Assembly: GCA_028288725.1 (NCBI GenBank)
Contig: JAQGIC010000136.1
Coordinates: 1 to 64,000, forward strand
Length of the DNA: 64,000 nt
DNA from: Rhodospirillales bacterium
GTDB lineage: Bacteria > Pseudomonadota > Alphaproteobacteria > ATCC43930 > CGMCC-115725
Direction of reading: 5' to 3'
The first letter of the stretch is position 1. Every line of letters starts with the position of its first letter. The position numbers and the translations under genes are program-made. This document shows, piece by piece, positions 33,065-40,790 of this stretch. Under the pieces are notes generated by a model. It saw only the letters and a program-made list of their open reading frames with translations, did not search any database and was not told where the DNA came from.

Positions 33065-33415
33065 TCAGCTTAGCGTGATGCCGTCAAGTGCCGTAGCCGG
33101 CGATCGGGCGCCGACGGCCTCGCGTCCGAGATGGCTGCCGTAGATCATCAACGCATAGTCGAGCGGGTCGATCCGCGGCAGCGCGACCATCGGACAGCTT
33201 CCGGCCGCGAGGAGGCTCCGGTCGATCGGTCGTCCCCGTTCGATCGCCCGGCCGATGGCGGCGAATTGGCGTTGATGCTCGGGCGACAGAAAATGGTCCG
33301 GCAGCAGCAGGTGGCTGACCGCGCGATAGGCCCGATTATCCTCCAGGATGGCGGCGATCAGCTCGCGCTCGGCATCCAGGATGCCATAATGTCTCTCATA
33401 GTCCAGGCCAGCCAT
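33065..33415 (-). CDS. solo DnaB-like N-terminal-domain protein
   Basis: A 116-residue protein from the ATG at 33415. ILDAERELIAAILEDNRAYRAVSHLL, PDHFLSPEHQRQFAAIGRAIERG resembles the N-terminal helical domain of replicative helicase DnaB (EAEQALLGAIL..., PEHF..P.HQRIFEAI). The RecA-like ATPase part is absent, and the remaining ~40 residues (PRIDPLDYALMIYGSHLG) do not restore it. The track's 212-aa version has an implausible N-terminus. It lies between the two copies of the 37-bp operator. Its role is unknown: a remnant, a protein-interaction domain or a replication modulator. The domain call rests on my pattern matching alone. Confidence 0.55.
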   Translation of the reverse strand: MAGLDYERHYGILDAERELIAAILEDNRAYRAVSHLLLPDHFLSPEHQRQFAAIGRAIERGRPIDRSLLAAGSCPMVALPRIDPLDYALMIYGSHLGREAVGARSPATALDGITLS

Positions 33416-33483
33416 GACGATCCTCGCGGCTGCTTGTTGTTTCCCGTCGCCCGCGTGGCGGGCGAGCCTGCGCGACCGTTCGA

Positions 33484-33609
33484 TCAGGAACGGCAGAGGG
33501 CACCGGAGCGACGGATTGACGGAGAATGAGCCGGATCGGAGGCGGCGCTGAGACCGGTTGGGTGCGGCTGACCCCGACCGATCGACGCATGTGTGCGATA
33601 CCACGCCAT
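33484..33609 (-). CDS. possible 41-codon leader ORF behind operator copy B
   Basis: Reads MAWYRTHASIGRGQPHPTG and ends at a TGA. Composition is not distinctive. The reason to list it is its ribosome site: GGGGAGGG 6 nt before the ATG, placed 32 nt after the 37-bp repeat, almost the same geometry as the binding-protein gene behind copy A (33 nt). It may be the start of a lost or shifted gene left by duplication of the promoter module, or a leader peptide. Confidence 0.22.
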   Translation of the reverse strand: MAWYRTHASIGRGQPHPTGLSAASDPAHSPSIRRSGALCRS

Positions 33610-33641
33610 GCAGAACCCTCCCCGATGCCTCATACTCTGTT

Positions 33642-33678
33642 GCGAATTTGAGCATTCGCCCGGTACGTGAGCAATTAC
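33642..33678 (-). promoter_or_regulatory. 37-bp operator/promoter repeat, copy B
   Basis: The same element as 33026-33062, with three substitutions, 37 bp after the SorC stop codon. It keeps the GCGAATTTGAGCATTCGC palindrome, both TGAGCA half-sites and the TTGCTC/TCAAAT pair on the minus strand. The similarity fades downstream but the ribosome site and ATG positions are preserved, which indicates duplication of the whole promoter-leader module. Confidence 0.62.
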
Positions 33679-33715
33679 GTCCACCTTGCCGGTGGCGCGT
33701 CAAGCGTCGTCACAA

Positions 33716-34729
33716 TCAGTCCGCGAGAATGGCGGCCGCCGTCGGTTCGTCGGTGATCAAGCCGGACAGCCAGCCGCCCCTGAGCGCGGCGCGCAGCGCC
33801 TCGACCTTGAGGGGACCGGCGGCGACGCCGATCCGCGTCGGATGGGCCGGATCGTCGAGTGGAATCGCCATGACGCGCGCATTGGTGCCGTGGGCGACGA
33901 CGCGGCCGTCCCGATCGAGCGCCCGCCCGCAAATTTCGCCGACGGCGCCGAGGGCGACGAGTTCGTCCATCTCGGCGTCGCTGATGAAACCATCCTGATG
34001 CAGCGGCGCGCCGCGCGCGACGTCGCCGACACCGACGAATTGGGTATGGGCGTTGCGGACCAGATCGTGCAGCAGCCGATAGACGCGCTGCGCCTGCATC
34101 TGCGCCGCCTCCTCGATGCTGTCGGCGACCACGGGCATGGGCATCGGGTGGTATTCGGCACCGGTCAGATCCGACAGGCGCTGGACCACCTCATAGGGGC
34201 TGGCGCGACCGAGCCGCGTGATGTTGCCGACCAGCGAGACGATGCGGTGCTGGGGACAGGGGGACTGGAAGACCTGGGCCACGGCACTGCGGAGCGTGCG
34301 GCCGGAACCGATGGCGAGAATGACGGGGTTCGGCTGTGCCAGGACCGCCTCGATCTGTTCGGCAGCACTGACGGCGACATCGGTCGTTCCCTGGTCCGAA
34401 TAGGGGACCACGTCGCAGAAGCTCAGCCCATAGCGCAGCAGCAGCTTCTCCGAAAGCTCGGCGCATTCGCTGGCCCGTCGCTCGATCCGAAACTGGACCA
34501 GGCCGGCCGAGCGCGCGGTTGCGATCAGGCGTTGCGCCATCTGGCGGGAAACGTTCAAGCGCGCGGCGATTTCATCCTGCGTCTTGTCGCCGACATAGTA
34601 GAGCCAGGCGGCGCGCGTCGCCTGGTCCAGCCGCCGTTTGGCCCGATCCGGCTCAAGGCTCGACGCCGGCGCGAGACCGGAGTGGATGGGCTTGCTCGCC
34701 CCAATGCGCGTTGTCTTCTTGCCTGACAC
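33716..34729 (-). CDS. SorC/DeoR-type sugar-binding transcriptional regulator
   Basis: A 337-residue SorC-family protein. The N-terminal HTH is RAAWLYYVGDKTQDEIAARLNVSRQMAQRLIATARSAGLV (~38-78). The C-terminal sugar-phosphate-binding domain has ILAIGSGRTLRSAV, SLVGNITR and VGVGDVARGAPLHQDGFI, with the closing IGVAAGPLKVEALRAAL. GTG at 34729 is the start. Members such as SmoC/DalR control polyol operons, matching the operon downstream on the same strand. It probably binds the 37-bp repeats, and responds to a phosphorylated polyol or ketose (inference). Confidence 0.92.
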   Translation of the reverse strand: MSGKKTTRIGASKPIHSGLAPASSLEPDRAKRRLDQATRAAWLYYVGDKTQDEIAARLNVSRQMAQRLIATARSAGLVQFRIERRASECAELSEKLLLRYGLSFCDVVPYSDQGTTDVAVSAAEQIEAVLAQPNPVILAIGSGRTLRSAVAQVFQSPCPQHRIVSLVGNITRLGRASPYEVVQRLSDLTGAEYHPMPMPVVADSIEEAAQMQAQRVYRLLHDLVRNAHTQFVGVGDVARGAPLHQDGFISDAEMDELVALGAVGEICGRALDRDGRVVAHGTNARVMAIPLDDPAHPTRIGVAAGPLKVEALRAALRGGWLSGLITDEPTAAAILAD

Positions 34730-34894
34730 GATCGTTCATCGCTGCTGGTGGGAGGCGCCGGAGCGGCGACCGCCTGAGACCTTGAGTGCGACGAAGCAGA
34801 CGCGTCAACTCATCTTACGAGCGACGGGTAGCGGTGGCAGGCAAGCTCGGCTTCGCCGAGGCCGCGCCTCCTCGCCTCGAAAGATTTAACATAT

Positions 34895-34908
34895 TGTGAT
34901 ATTTCACA
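34895..34908. promoter_or_regulatory. palindrome TGTGATATTTCACA in a divergent promoter region
   Basis: A perfect inverted repeat, TGTGA-N4-TCACA, in the 261-bp gap between the SorC gene (minus) and the enolase-superfamily gene (plus), within an A+T-rich patch. CRP sites have the same half-sites but a 6-bp spacer, so it is more likely a GntR-type or other dimeric operator for the sugar-acid operon. The GntR gene at 38517 is a candidate partner. Confidence 0.4.
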
Positions 34909-34990
34909 GCAACGACTAGCCTGTCGGCTCGTGTGCGAGACGCGGACGCAATCCGCGCGCGCCGCCAAGGTGAAACGAGGGAGGGTGCCG

Positions 34991-36190
34991 GTGAAGATAG
35001 TCTCGATCGAGACGTTGCGAACCGCGGAGTTCGCCAATGTCATCTGGGTCCGTGTCCATACCGACAGCGGCCTGATCGGCCTGGGCGAAACCTTCTACGG
35101 CGCCGGCGCCGTCGAGGCCCACATCCACGATACGCTCGCCGGGCGCCTGCTCGGCCGCAACCCGCTGCACATCGAGGCGATCCATCGCGACATGCTGAAC
35201 CTGCCGATGGCACAGTCCAGCACCGGGGTGGAATATCGCGCGGCCTCGGCGGTCGATATCGCGCTCTGGGATCTGTTCGGCAAGGTGTGCGGGCAGCCGG
35301 TGCATCAGATGCTGGGCGGGCTGTGCCGTCCCAAGCAGCGGATCTACAACACCTGCGCCGGCTACGGTTATGTGCGCTCGACCAACATCAAGCCGGTTTC
35401 CAACTGGAACCAGAGCGAGGTCGCGGGGCCGTACGAGGATCTGAACGGCTTCATGACCCGGGCGGACGCGGTCGCGGAAAGCCTGCTGGAATCCGGCATC
35501 ACCGCCATGAAGATCTGGCCGTTCGACCCGGCGGCCATGGAAAACGACGGCATGTCGATCACGCCCACCCAGCTGAAGGCGGCGCTGGAGCCGTTCGAAA
35601 AGATCCGCAAGGCGGTCGGCGACAAGATGGAGATCATGGTCGAGTTCCACTCGCTGTGGAACCTGCCGATGGCGAAGAAGCTGGCGAAGATCCTCGAGCA
35701 ATATAACCCGACCTGGTACGAAGATCCGATCCGGATGAATTCGCCGCAGGCGCTGGCGGAATATGCCCGCTCGACCAGCGTGTGGGTCTGCGCCAGCGAG
35801 ACGCTGGGCAGCCGCTTTCCCTATAAGGACATGCTGGACCGCGACGCCATGCATGTGGTGATGGCCGACCTGTGCTGGACCGGCGGCCTGACCGAGGGCC
35901 GCAAGATCGCCGCCATGGCCGATACCTACCATCGGCCCTTCGCGCCGCACGATTGCATCGGCCCGGTTGGCTTCATCGCCGGGATCCACGCCTCGTTCAG
36001 CCAGCCGAACACGCTGATCCAGGAGAGCGTGCGGGCTTTCTACACCGGCTGGTACAAGGAACTCGTCACCATTCTGCCGGTGATCGAGAACGGCTATGTG
36101 CTGCCGATGGAAGCGCCGGGCCTGGGCACCGAGCTGTTGCCGGCCGTGTTCGAACGCTCCGACTTGACCGTCCGCCGGTCGGTGGTGTGA
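34991..36190 (+). CDS. mandelate racemase/muconate lactonizing-family enzyme (probable sugar-acid dehydratase)
   Basis: A 399-residue enolase-superfamily enzyme from GTG at 34991, right after GAGGGAGGGTGCCG. The capping domain starts VKIVSIETLRTAEFANVIWVRV; GVEYRAASAVDIALWDLFGK is the family signature. In the barrel, K174 (AMKIWPFD), E218/H220 (VEFHSLW), E244 (WYEDPIR), E270 (CASETLGSR) and H320 (PFAPHDCIGP) are candidate catalytic and Mg ligands. The second lysine of the mandelate racemase KxK motif is replaced by Trp. With an SDR and an MFS carrier downstream, dehydration of an aldonic or uronic-type acid is likely; the substrate is unassigned. Confidence 0.87.
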   Translation: MKIVSIETLRTAEFANVIWVRVHTDSGLIGLGETFYGAGAVEAHIHDTLAGRLLGRNPLHIEAIHRDMLNLPMAQSSTGVEYRAASAVDIALWDLFGKVCGQPVHQMLGGLCRPKQRIYNTCAGYGYVRSTNIKPVSNWNQSEVAGPYEDLNGFMTRADAVAESLLESGITAMKIWPFDPAAMENDGMSITPTQLKAALEPFEKIRKAVGDKMEIMVEFHSLWNLPMAKKLAKILEQYNPTWYEDPIRMNSPQALAEYARSTSVWVCASETLGSRFPYKDMLDRDAMHVVMADLCWTGGLTEGRKIAAMADTYHRPFAPHDCIGPVGFIAGIHASFSQPNTLIQESVRAFYTGWYKELVTILPVIENGYVLPMEAPGLGTELLPAVFERSDLTVRRSVV

Positions 36191-36195
36191 GCACC

Positions 36196-36963
36196 ATGAA
36201 GGGGCAGCTGTTCGACCTGGCCGGCCGCACCGCGCTCGTGACCGGCGCGTCGCGCGGTCTCGGCCGCGCCATGGCCGAGGGGCTGGCCGAGGCCGGCGCC
36301 GCCGTGGTGCTGAACGGCGCCGACGGCGATCGCCTGGCCAAGGCGGCGTCCGAGATGCGCGCCGCCGGGTATCGCGTGCATGAGGCCCGGTTCGACGTGA
36401 CGAACGAGGCGGAGATCCTTGCCGCCTTCGCGGCCCTCGATGCCGCCGGCATCGCCATCGATATCCTGGTCAACAATGCCGGCATCCAGTTCCGCCGTCC
36501 CATGGTGGATCTGGACACGGCGGATTGGCGCCGGGTGATCGAGACCAATCTGACCAGCGCCTTCGTGGTCGGGCGCGAGGCCGCCAAGCGGATGATCCCG
36601 CGCGGGGCGGGCAAGATCATCAATATCGGCTCCCTGACCAGCGATCTCGCGCGCGCGACTGTGGCGCCCTATACGGTGGCCAAGGGCGGCATCAAAATGC
36701 TGACCCGCGCCATGACCGCCGAATGGGCGGCGCACGGCATCCAGGCCAACGCGATCGGTCCCGGCTATATGCTGACGGATATGAACCAGGCCCTGGTGGA
36801 CGATCCGGCCTTCAACGCCTGGGTCGTCGGACGCACGCCGTCCCGGCGCTGGGGCAAGCCGGGCGAACTGATCGGGACCGCCGTCTTCCTGGCCTCCGCG
36901 GCGTCCGATTACGTGAACGGCCAGATCATCTATGTTGATGGCGGCATGCTCGCCGTGCTCTGA
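36196..36963 (+). CDS. SDR-family oxidoreductase (gluconate 5-dehydrogenase-like)
   Basis: A 255-residue short-chain dehydrogenase. The Rossmann motif is VTGASRGLGRAMAEGL (TGxxxGxG), with NNAGIQFRRP, a catalytic Ser in NIGSLTSD, and YxxxK in APYTVAKGG; the C-terminus VNGQIIYVDGGM is typical. It resembles gluconate/idonate 5-dehydrogenases, which reduce or oxidise a keto-sugar acid with NAD(P). ATG at 36196 lies 5 nt after the enolase-superfamily stop; a GTG at 36187 overlapping that stop is the alternative. The two genes are surely co-transcribed. Confidence 0.88.
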   Translation: MKGQLFDLAGRTALVTGASRGLGRAMAEGLAEAGAAVVLNGADGDRLAKAASEMRAAGYRVHEARFDVTNEAEILAAFAALDAAGIAIDILVNNAGIQFRRPMVDLDTADWRRVIETNLTSAFVVGREAAKRMIPRGAGKIINIGSLTSDLARATVAPYTVAKGGIKMLTRAMTAEWAAHGIQANAIGPGYMLTDMNQALVDDPAFNAWVVGRTPSRRWGKPGELIGTAVFLASAASDYVNGQIIYVDGGMLAVL

Positions 36964-37086
36964 CGTGGTTGACAGCGCGCACGAAAAAAACGAAATGAAA
37001 TAGTCAGAGGATTAGTCGCATCCAACCCGACCCGAGCATTCGACGCGCCGGAGCGGGAAATCAAGAACACGAAGGGGGAGACGTCG

Positions 37087-38448
37087 ATGTCGATAACTGA
37101 GTCGCAGCAGGCGGCCATGAACGGTGCCGTCCGGCATCTCGTGAGCAAATACAATCCGAAGGGCAATCGCGTCGGGTGGCTCATGATGTCCTCCATCCTG
37201 GTGGAGGCCTGGGACCTTTATTCGATCGCCTTCGTCCTCGTCTTCATCAAGGACCAGTTCCATCCCGATCCGCTGCTGCTGGGCCTGGCCGCGGCGGGCA
37301 CCCAGGGCGGTGCGCTGTTCGGCGCCCTGCTGGGCGGCTGGCTGTCCGACAAGATCGGGCGGCGCGTGATGTTCCTGGCGACGATGATCATGTTCATCGT
37401 GCTGGCCCTGGCTCAGGCATTCGTGACCAGCATCGAATGGCTGGTCGTGATCCGCTTCGCGCTCGGCGTCCCGCTCGGCAGCGACATCTCCAACGGCTAC
37501 ACCTACATCATGGAATCCATGCCCAAGGGCAAGCGCGAGGTCATGGGCAACCGCTGGCAGTTCATGTTCGCCATCGGCGAGGTGATGACGCTCGCCGTGA
37601 TCGCCGTCTTCCTGGTGGCCAATCTCGACCATGAACTGGTCTGGCGCGTCACGCTCGGCCTGGGCGCCGTGCCGGCGCTCATCATCCTGCTGATGCGCCA
37701 CGACCTGCCGGAAACGGCGGTTTGGCTGATCCGCCACGGCCGGTTCCGCGAGGCGAAGCAGGTTTCGATGCAGATGTTCGGCGACAATCTGGACATGCTG
37801 CCGAACGAGGACGCGATCGTGCCGAAGCCGCGTCCGACCGCCTTCCTGGCCGACATCCGCAAGGATCCGATCCGCTGGCGCGCCACGCTCTATGGCTGGA
37901 TCGCCTGTTTCGCGCAGGGCAGCGAGTTCTCGACCTTCGCGTTCTACCTGCCCGTCCTGTTCGTCATGGTCGGCGTCTCGTCGATCCTCGGCATCGATCT
38001 CGTCACCATGGCGCTCTACTGCGTCGCCGCGGTTGCCGGCTGGGTCGGGCCGCTGCTGACGCCGAAGATCGGCCAGCGCGGCATCAGCATCGCCGGCTTC
38101 TCGATCGTGCTGGTTTCGCTGCTGGTCGCGGCCGGGGCGCTCTATACCGGTCAGACCGTGATCCTGCCTTTCGCCGCGGCCGCCATGCTGTGGGGCCATT
38201 ATTGGGACGCGTCGAACTGCATGACGATCCCGACGGTGGTCGCCAAGCCGGAATATCGCGGCACGGCCAGCGGCTTTGCCTATATGTTCGTGAAGCTGCC
38301 GTCGTTCCTGGCGATCTTCCTGTTCCCGACGGTCTTCGCCGCGATCGGCCAGGCCAACGCCACTCTCCTGGTGGCCATCTTCCCGCTGATCGGGCTGCTG
38401 GCCGCGATCTTCATCCTGCCGGAAGTGTACGGGTTCGAGCACGACTGA
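37087..38448 (+). CDS. MFS transporter for a sugar or organic acid
   Basis: A 453-residue 12-helix major facilitator. The loop 2-3 motif GGWLSDKIGRRVMFLATMI and the sugar-porter-like loop NLDHELVWRVTLGLGAVPALIILLMRHDLPETAVWLIRHGRF are visible. Its strongest hydrophobic segments begin WLMMSSILVEAWDLYSIAFVLVFI. GGGGGAGACGTCG precedes the ATG. It lies 123 bp downstream of the SDR gene and upstream of a GntR gene, so it likely imports the sugar acid that the enolase and SDR enzymes degrade. Confidence 0.9.
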   Translation: MSITESQQAAMNGAVRHLVSKYNPKGNRVGWLMMSSILVEAWDLYSIAFVLVFIKDQFHPDPLLLGLAAAGTQGGALFGALLGGWLSDKIGRRVMFLATMIMFIVLALAQAFVTSIEWLVVIRFALGVPLGSDISNGYTYIMESMPKGKREVMGNRWQFMFAIGEVMTLAVIAVFLVANLDHELVWRVTLGLGAVPALIILLMRHDLPETAVWLIRHGRFREAKQVSMQMFGDNLDMLPNEDAIVPKPRPTAFLADIRKDPIRWRATLYGWIACFAQGSEFSTFAFYLPVLFVMVGVSSILGIDLVTMALYCVAAVAGWVGPLLTPKIGQRGISIAGFSIVLVSLLVAAGALYTGQTVILPFAAAAMLWGHYWDASNCMTIPTVVAKPEYRGTASGFAYMFVKLPSFLAIFLFPTVFAAIGQANATLLVAIFPLIGLLAAIFILPEVYGFEHD

Positions 38449-38461
38449 CCCGATCGGACCC

Positions 38462-38489
38462 CGCCCCAAGGCGGCCTTGCCTTGGGGCG
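38462..38489 (+). terminator. intrinsic terminator hairpin after the MFS gene
   Basis: CGCCCCAAGGC / GGCCTT / GCCTTGGGGCG, an 11-bp perfect stem 13 bp after the MFS stop, followed by TTTCG. The short T-run makes it moderate in strength. The GntR gene starts 28 bp later with its own GGGAGG ribosome site. Confidence 0.7.
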
Positions 38490-38516
38490 TTTCGACCGTC
38501 AACAGCGGGAGGCGTC

Positions 38517-39332
38517 GTGACCGAAGGCAAGCGCGTCGGGCGCGGACTGACCAGCGTACCGGCCGCGGACGGGGGAAACCCCGAGACCGCGCCGGGGCGC
38601 CGGAACCGCATGAACCATTTCGAACTCGCCTACGACAGGATCGAACGCCTGATCGTCACCTGCGTGCTCAAGCCGGGGCAGGTGCTGTCCCTGCAGGATC
38701 TGCAGGATCTGGTCGGTCTGGGGCGCACGCCGGTGCATCAGGCCGTGGCGCGCTTCGCCGCCGACACGCTCATCCATATCCGCCCGCGCCATGGCCTGCA
38801 GATCGCGCCGATCGACCTGGCGCGCGAGCGGATTCTGCTGGCGCTGCGCGCCGATCTCGAACGGTTCGTGATCCGGCTGGCGGCGGAGCGATCCGGTTCG
38901 TCCCACCGCAATCAGATGCTGCATCTGCAGCGGACCTTGCGCGAACGCCGGGATGTCATGGACATCGACGAGTTCAACCTGTTCGACCGACGGCTCGACG
39001 GGCTGATCCTCGCGGTTGCCGGCGAACCGTTCCTGGAACACGCGCTTCGCCCCCTGCACACCCTGTCGCGGCGCATCGGCTGGATCCACCATACGCAGCT
39101 CAAGGTGGCCTTGAGCCTGCAGACTGCGATCGACTGCCATCTGGCCGTGCTCGAGGCGGTGGCGAACCGCCATATCGATCGGGCGATCGAGAGCTCGGAC
39201 AAGCTGATCGCGTTCGTCGATAGCATGTTCGACGTCATGGAGCGCGACATCGACCCGTCGCTGCTGGATTGCAGCATCGAGCCCATCAGCGCGCTGACGG
39301 GCCCGCGCGGGTCGGTCCCGTTCCGCCGCTAG
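38517..39332 (+). CDS. GntR-family (FadR/FCD) transcriptional regulator
   Basis: A 271-residue regulator from GTG at 38517 (CGGGAGG upstream). The winged helix is FELAYDRIERLIVTCVLKPGQVLSLQDLQDLVGLGRTPVHQAVARFAAD; the FCD effector domain follows with ALRADLERFVIRLAAE and IDCHLAVLEAVANRHIDRAIESSDKLIAFVDSM. It probably controls the adjacent MFS/SDR/enolase genes in response to a sugar-acid intermediate. A ~30-residue N-terminal extension precedes the HTH. Its TAG stop is the first triplet of a palindromic repeat element. Confidence 0.9.
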   Translation: MTEGKRVGRGLTSVPAADGGNPETAPGRRNRMNHFELAYDRIERLIVTCVLKPGQVLSLQDLQDLVGLGRTPVHQAVARFAADTLIHIRPRHGLQIAPIDLARERILLALRADLERFVIRLAAERSGSSHRNQMLHLQRTLRERRDVMDIDEFNLFDRRLDGLILAVAGEPFLEHALRPLHTLSRRIGWIHHTQLKVALSLQTAIDCHLAVLEAVANRHIDRAIESSDKLIAFVDSMFDVMERDIDPSLLDCSIEPISALTGPRGSVPFRR

Positions 39333-39398
39333 CCTGATCCGATCAAACCGGCTCGGTTTGACATGAGGCCGACCCGGCCTCATGTCATCGCACTTTAG
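39330..39398. repeat. double-hairpin intergenic repeat between convergent genes, copy 2
   Basis: Starts with the TAG stop of the GntR gene. First hairpin TCAAACCG / GCT / CGGTTTGA (39343-39361). Second hairpin GACATGAGGCCG / ACC / CGGCCTCATGTC (39360-39386). Then TCATCGCACTTTAGA, whose complement contains the TAA stop of the transaminase gene. So one element fills the whole gap and supplies the end of both converging genes. Likely acts as a bidirectional terminator. Confidence 0.8.
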
Positions 39399-40762
39399 AG
39401 AACGGTCGCCGCGGCCTCGTCCAGCGACTTGCTCAACTGCAGCAGGATCTCGTCGATCTGCGCGGCCGTGATGATGAGCGGCGGGCAGAAGGCGAGCGCG
39501 TCGCCCATCGCGCGGGTGATGATGCCGTTCTTCTGCATGATGCCGTTGACCATCGTGCCCAGCTTGCCGACCGGATCGAGGCCCTTGCGGGTCGCCTTGT
39601 CCGCGACCAGTTCGATCGCCGCGATCAGGCCGACGCCGCGGACCTCGCCGATCAGCGGATGGCCGGCCAGCGCGCGCAACCCGTTCTGCAGCCGGGCGCC
39701 CATCTCGGCGGCATGGGCGACCAGCCCGCGTTCCTCGATGATCTTTATGGTCTCCAGCGCCACGGCGGCGGCCACCGGATGGCCGCCGGCGGTGAAGCCA
39801 TGGCCGAGCGTGCCGATGCGGCTGCTCTCGTCGGCGATCGGGCCGAACACCTTCTCGTTGATCAGCAGGGCCGAGATCGGCAGGTAGGACGACGAGATCT
39901 GCTTCGACAGCACGATCATGTCCGGCTGCATGTCGAAGGTCGTGCTGCCGAACATGTTTCCGGTCCGGCCGAAACCGCAGATGACCTCGTCGGCCACCAG
40001 GAGAATGTCGTATTTGCGCAGCACCGCCTGGATCTTCTGCCAATAGGTCCGGGGCGGCACGACGACGCCGCCGGCACCCATCACCGGCTCGCCGAAGAAG
40101 GCGGCGATCGTGTCCGGCCCCTCGGCCAGGATCAGCGCCTCCAGCTCTTCGGCGAGGCGGGTCGCGAAATCCTCCTCGCTCTCGCCGGGCTTGCCTTCCC
40201 TGTAGAAATGCGGCGAGCCGGTGTGGAGCACGTTGGCGATCGGCAGATCGAACGAACGGTGATTGTTCGGCAGGCCGGTCAGGCTGGCGGACGCGATGGT
40301 GACGCCGTGATAGCCGCGCATCCGGCTGATCAGCTTCTTGCGCTGCTGCTGGCCCAGCGAATTCGACCGGTACCAGATCAGCTTCATCGCCGTGTCGTTC
40401 GCTTCCGAGCCGGAGTTGGTGAAGAACACCTTCGACATCGGCACCGGCGCCATCGTCACCAGCTTCTCGGCCAGATCGATCACGGGCCCATGCGATTTAT
40501 GGGTGAAGGAATGATAGTACGGCAGGGTGCTCATCTGCTTGGTGGCGGCGGCGACCAGGCGCTGCTCGCTGAAGCCGAGCGCCACGCTCCACAGGCCGGC
40601 CATCGCCTCGATATAGCGCTTGCCGTGGATGTCCTCGACATAGACGCCGTCACCTTTGGCGATGACGAGCGGGCCGGTCTGGTCGTGCTTGCGGGCATCG
40701 GTATAGCCATGCAGGTGGTAGGCGATATCCCGGGCTTCGGGCGAATTGGGCTGGGCGGTCAC
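39395..40762 (-). CDS. class III (omega-type) aminotransferase
   Basis: A 455-residue PLP enzyme. VFFTNSGSEANDTAMKLIWY, SRMRGYHGVTIASASLTG, LLVADEVICGFGRTGNMFG and the PLP-lysine region PDMIVLSKQISSSYLPISA mark class III aminotransferases (beta-alanine/putrescine:pyruvate type). I start at GTG 40762, behind GAGGAGTTCCAAGCT, because the track's extra 47 residues (MPPGPGRPSS...) are low-complexity shadow of the dehydrogenase gene. It is the last gene of the minus-strand transporter operon and would deaminate an amine released by the deacetylase or deacylase enzymes of the divergent arm (inference). Confidence 0.92.
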   Translation of the reverse strand: MTAQPNSPEARDIAYHLHGYTDARKHDQTGPLVIAKGDGVYVEDIHGKRYIEAMAGLWSVALGFSEQRLVAAATKQMSTLPYYHSFTHKSHGPVIDLAEKLVTMAPVPMSKVFFTNSGSEANDTAMKLIWYRSNSLGQQQRKKLISRMRGYHGVTIASASLTGLPNNHRSFDLPIANVLHTGSPHFYREGKPGESEEDFATRLAEELEALILAEGPDTIAAFFGEPVMGAGGVVVPPRTYWQKIQAVLRKYDILLVADEVICGFGRTGNMFGSTTFDMQPDMIVLSKQISSSYLPISALLINEKVFGPIADESSRIGTLGHGFTAGGHPVAAAVALETIKIIEERGLVAHAAEMGARLQNGLRALAGHPLIGEVRGVGLIAAIELVADKATRKGLDPVGKLGTMVNGIMQKNGIITRAMGDALAFCPPLIITAAQIDEILLQLSKSLDEAAATVL

Positions 40763-40790
40763 AGCTTGGAACTCCTCTGGGGCAGCAGGC

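Larger units (their letters stand above)
33416..33715. other. 300-bp region between SorC and DnaB-N genes
   Basis: Holds operator copy B (33642-33678), the possible 41-codon ORF and about 70 bp of leader before the DnaB-N gene. I see no terminator after the SorC gene, so read-through into the polyol operon is possible. Confidence 0.45.
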
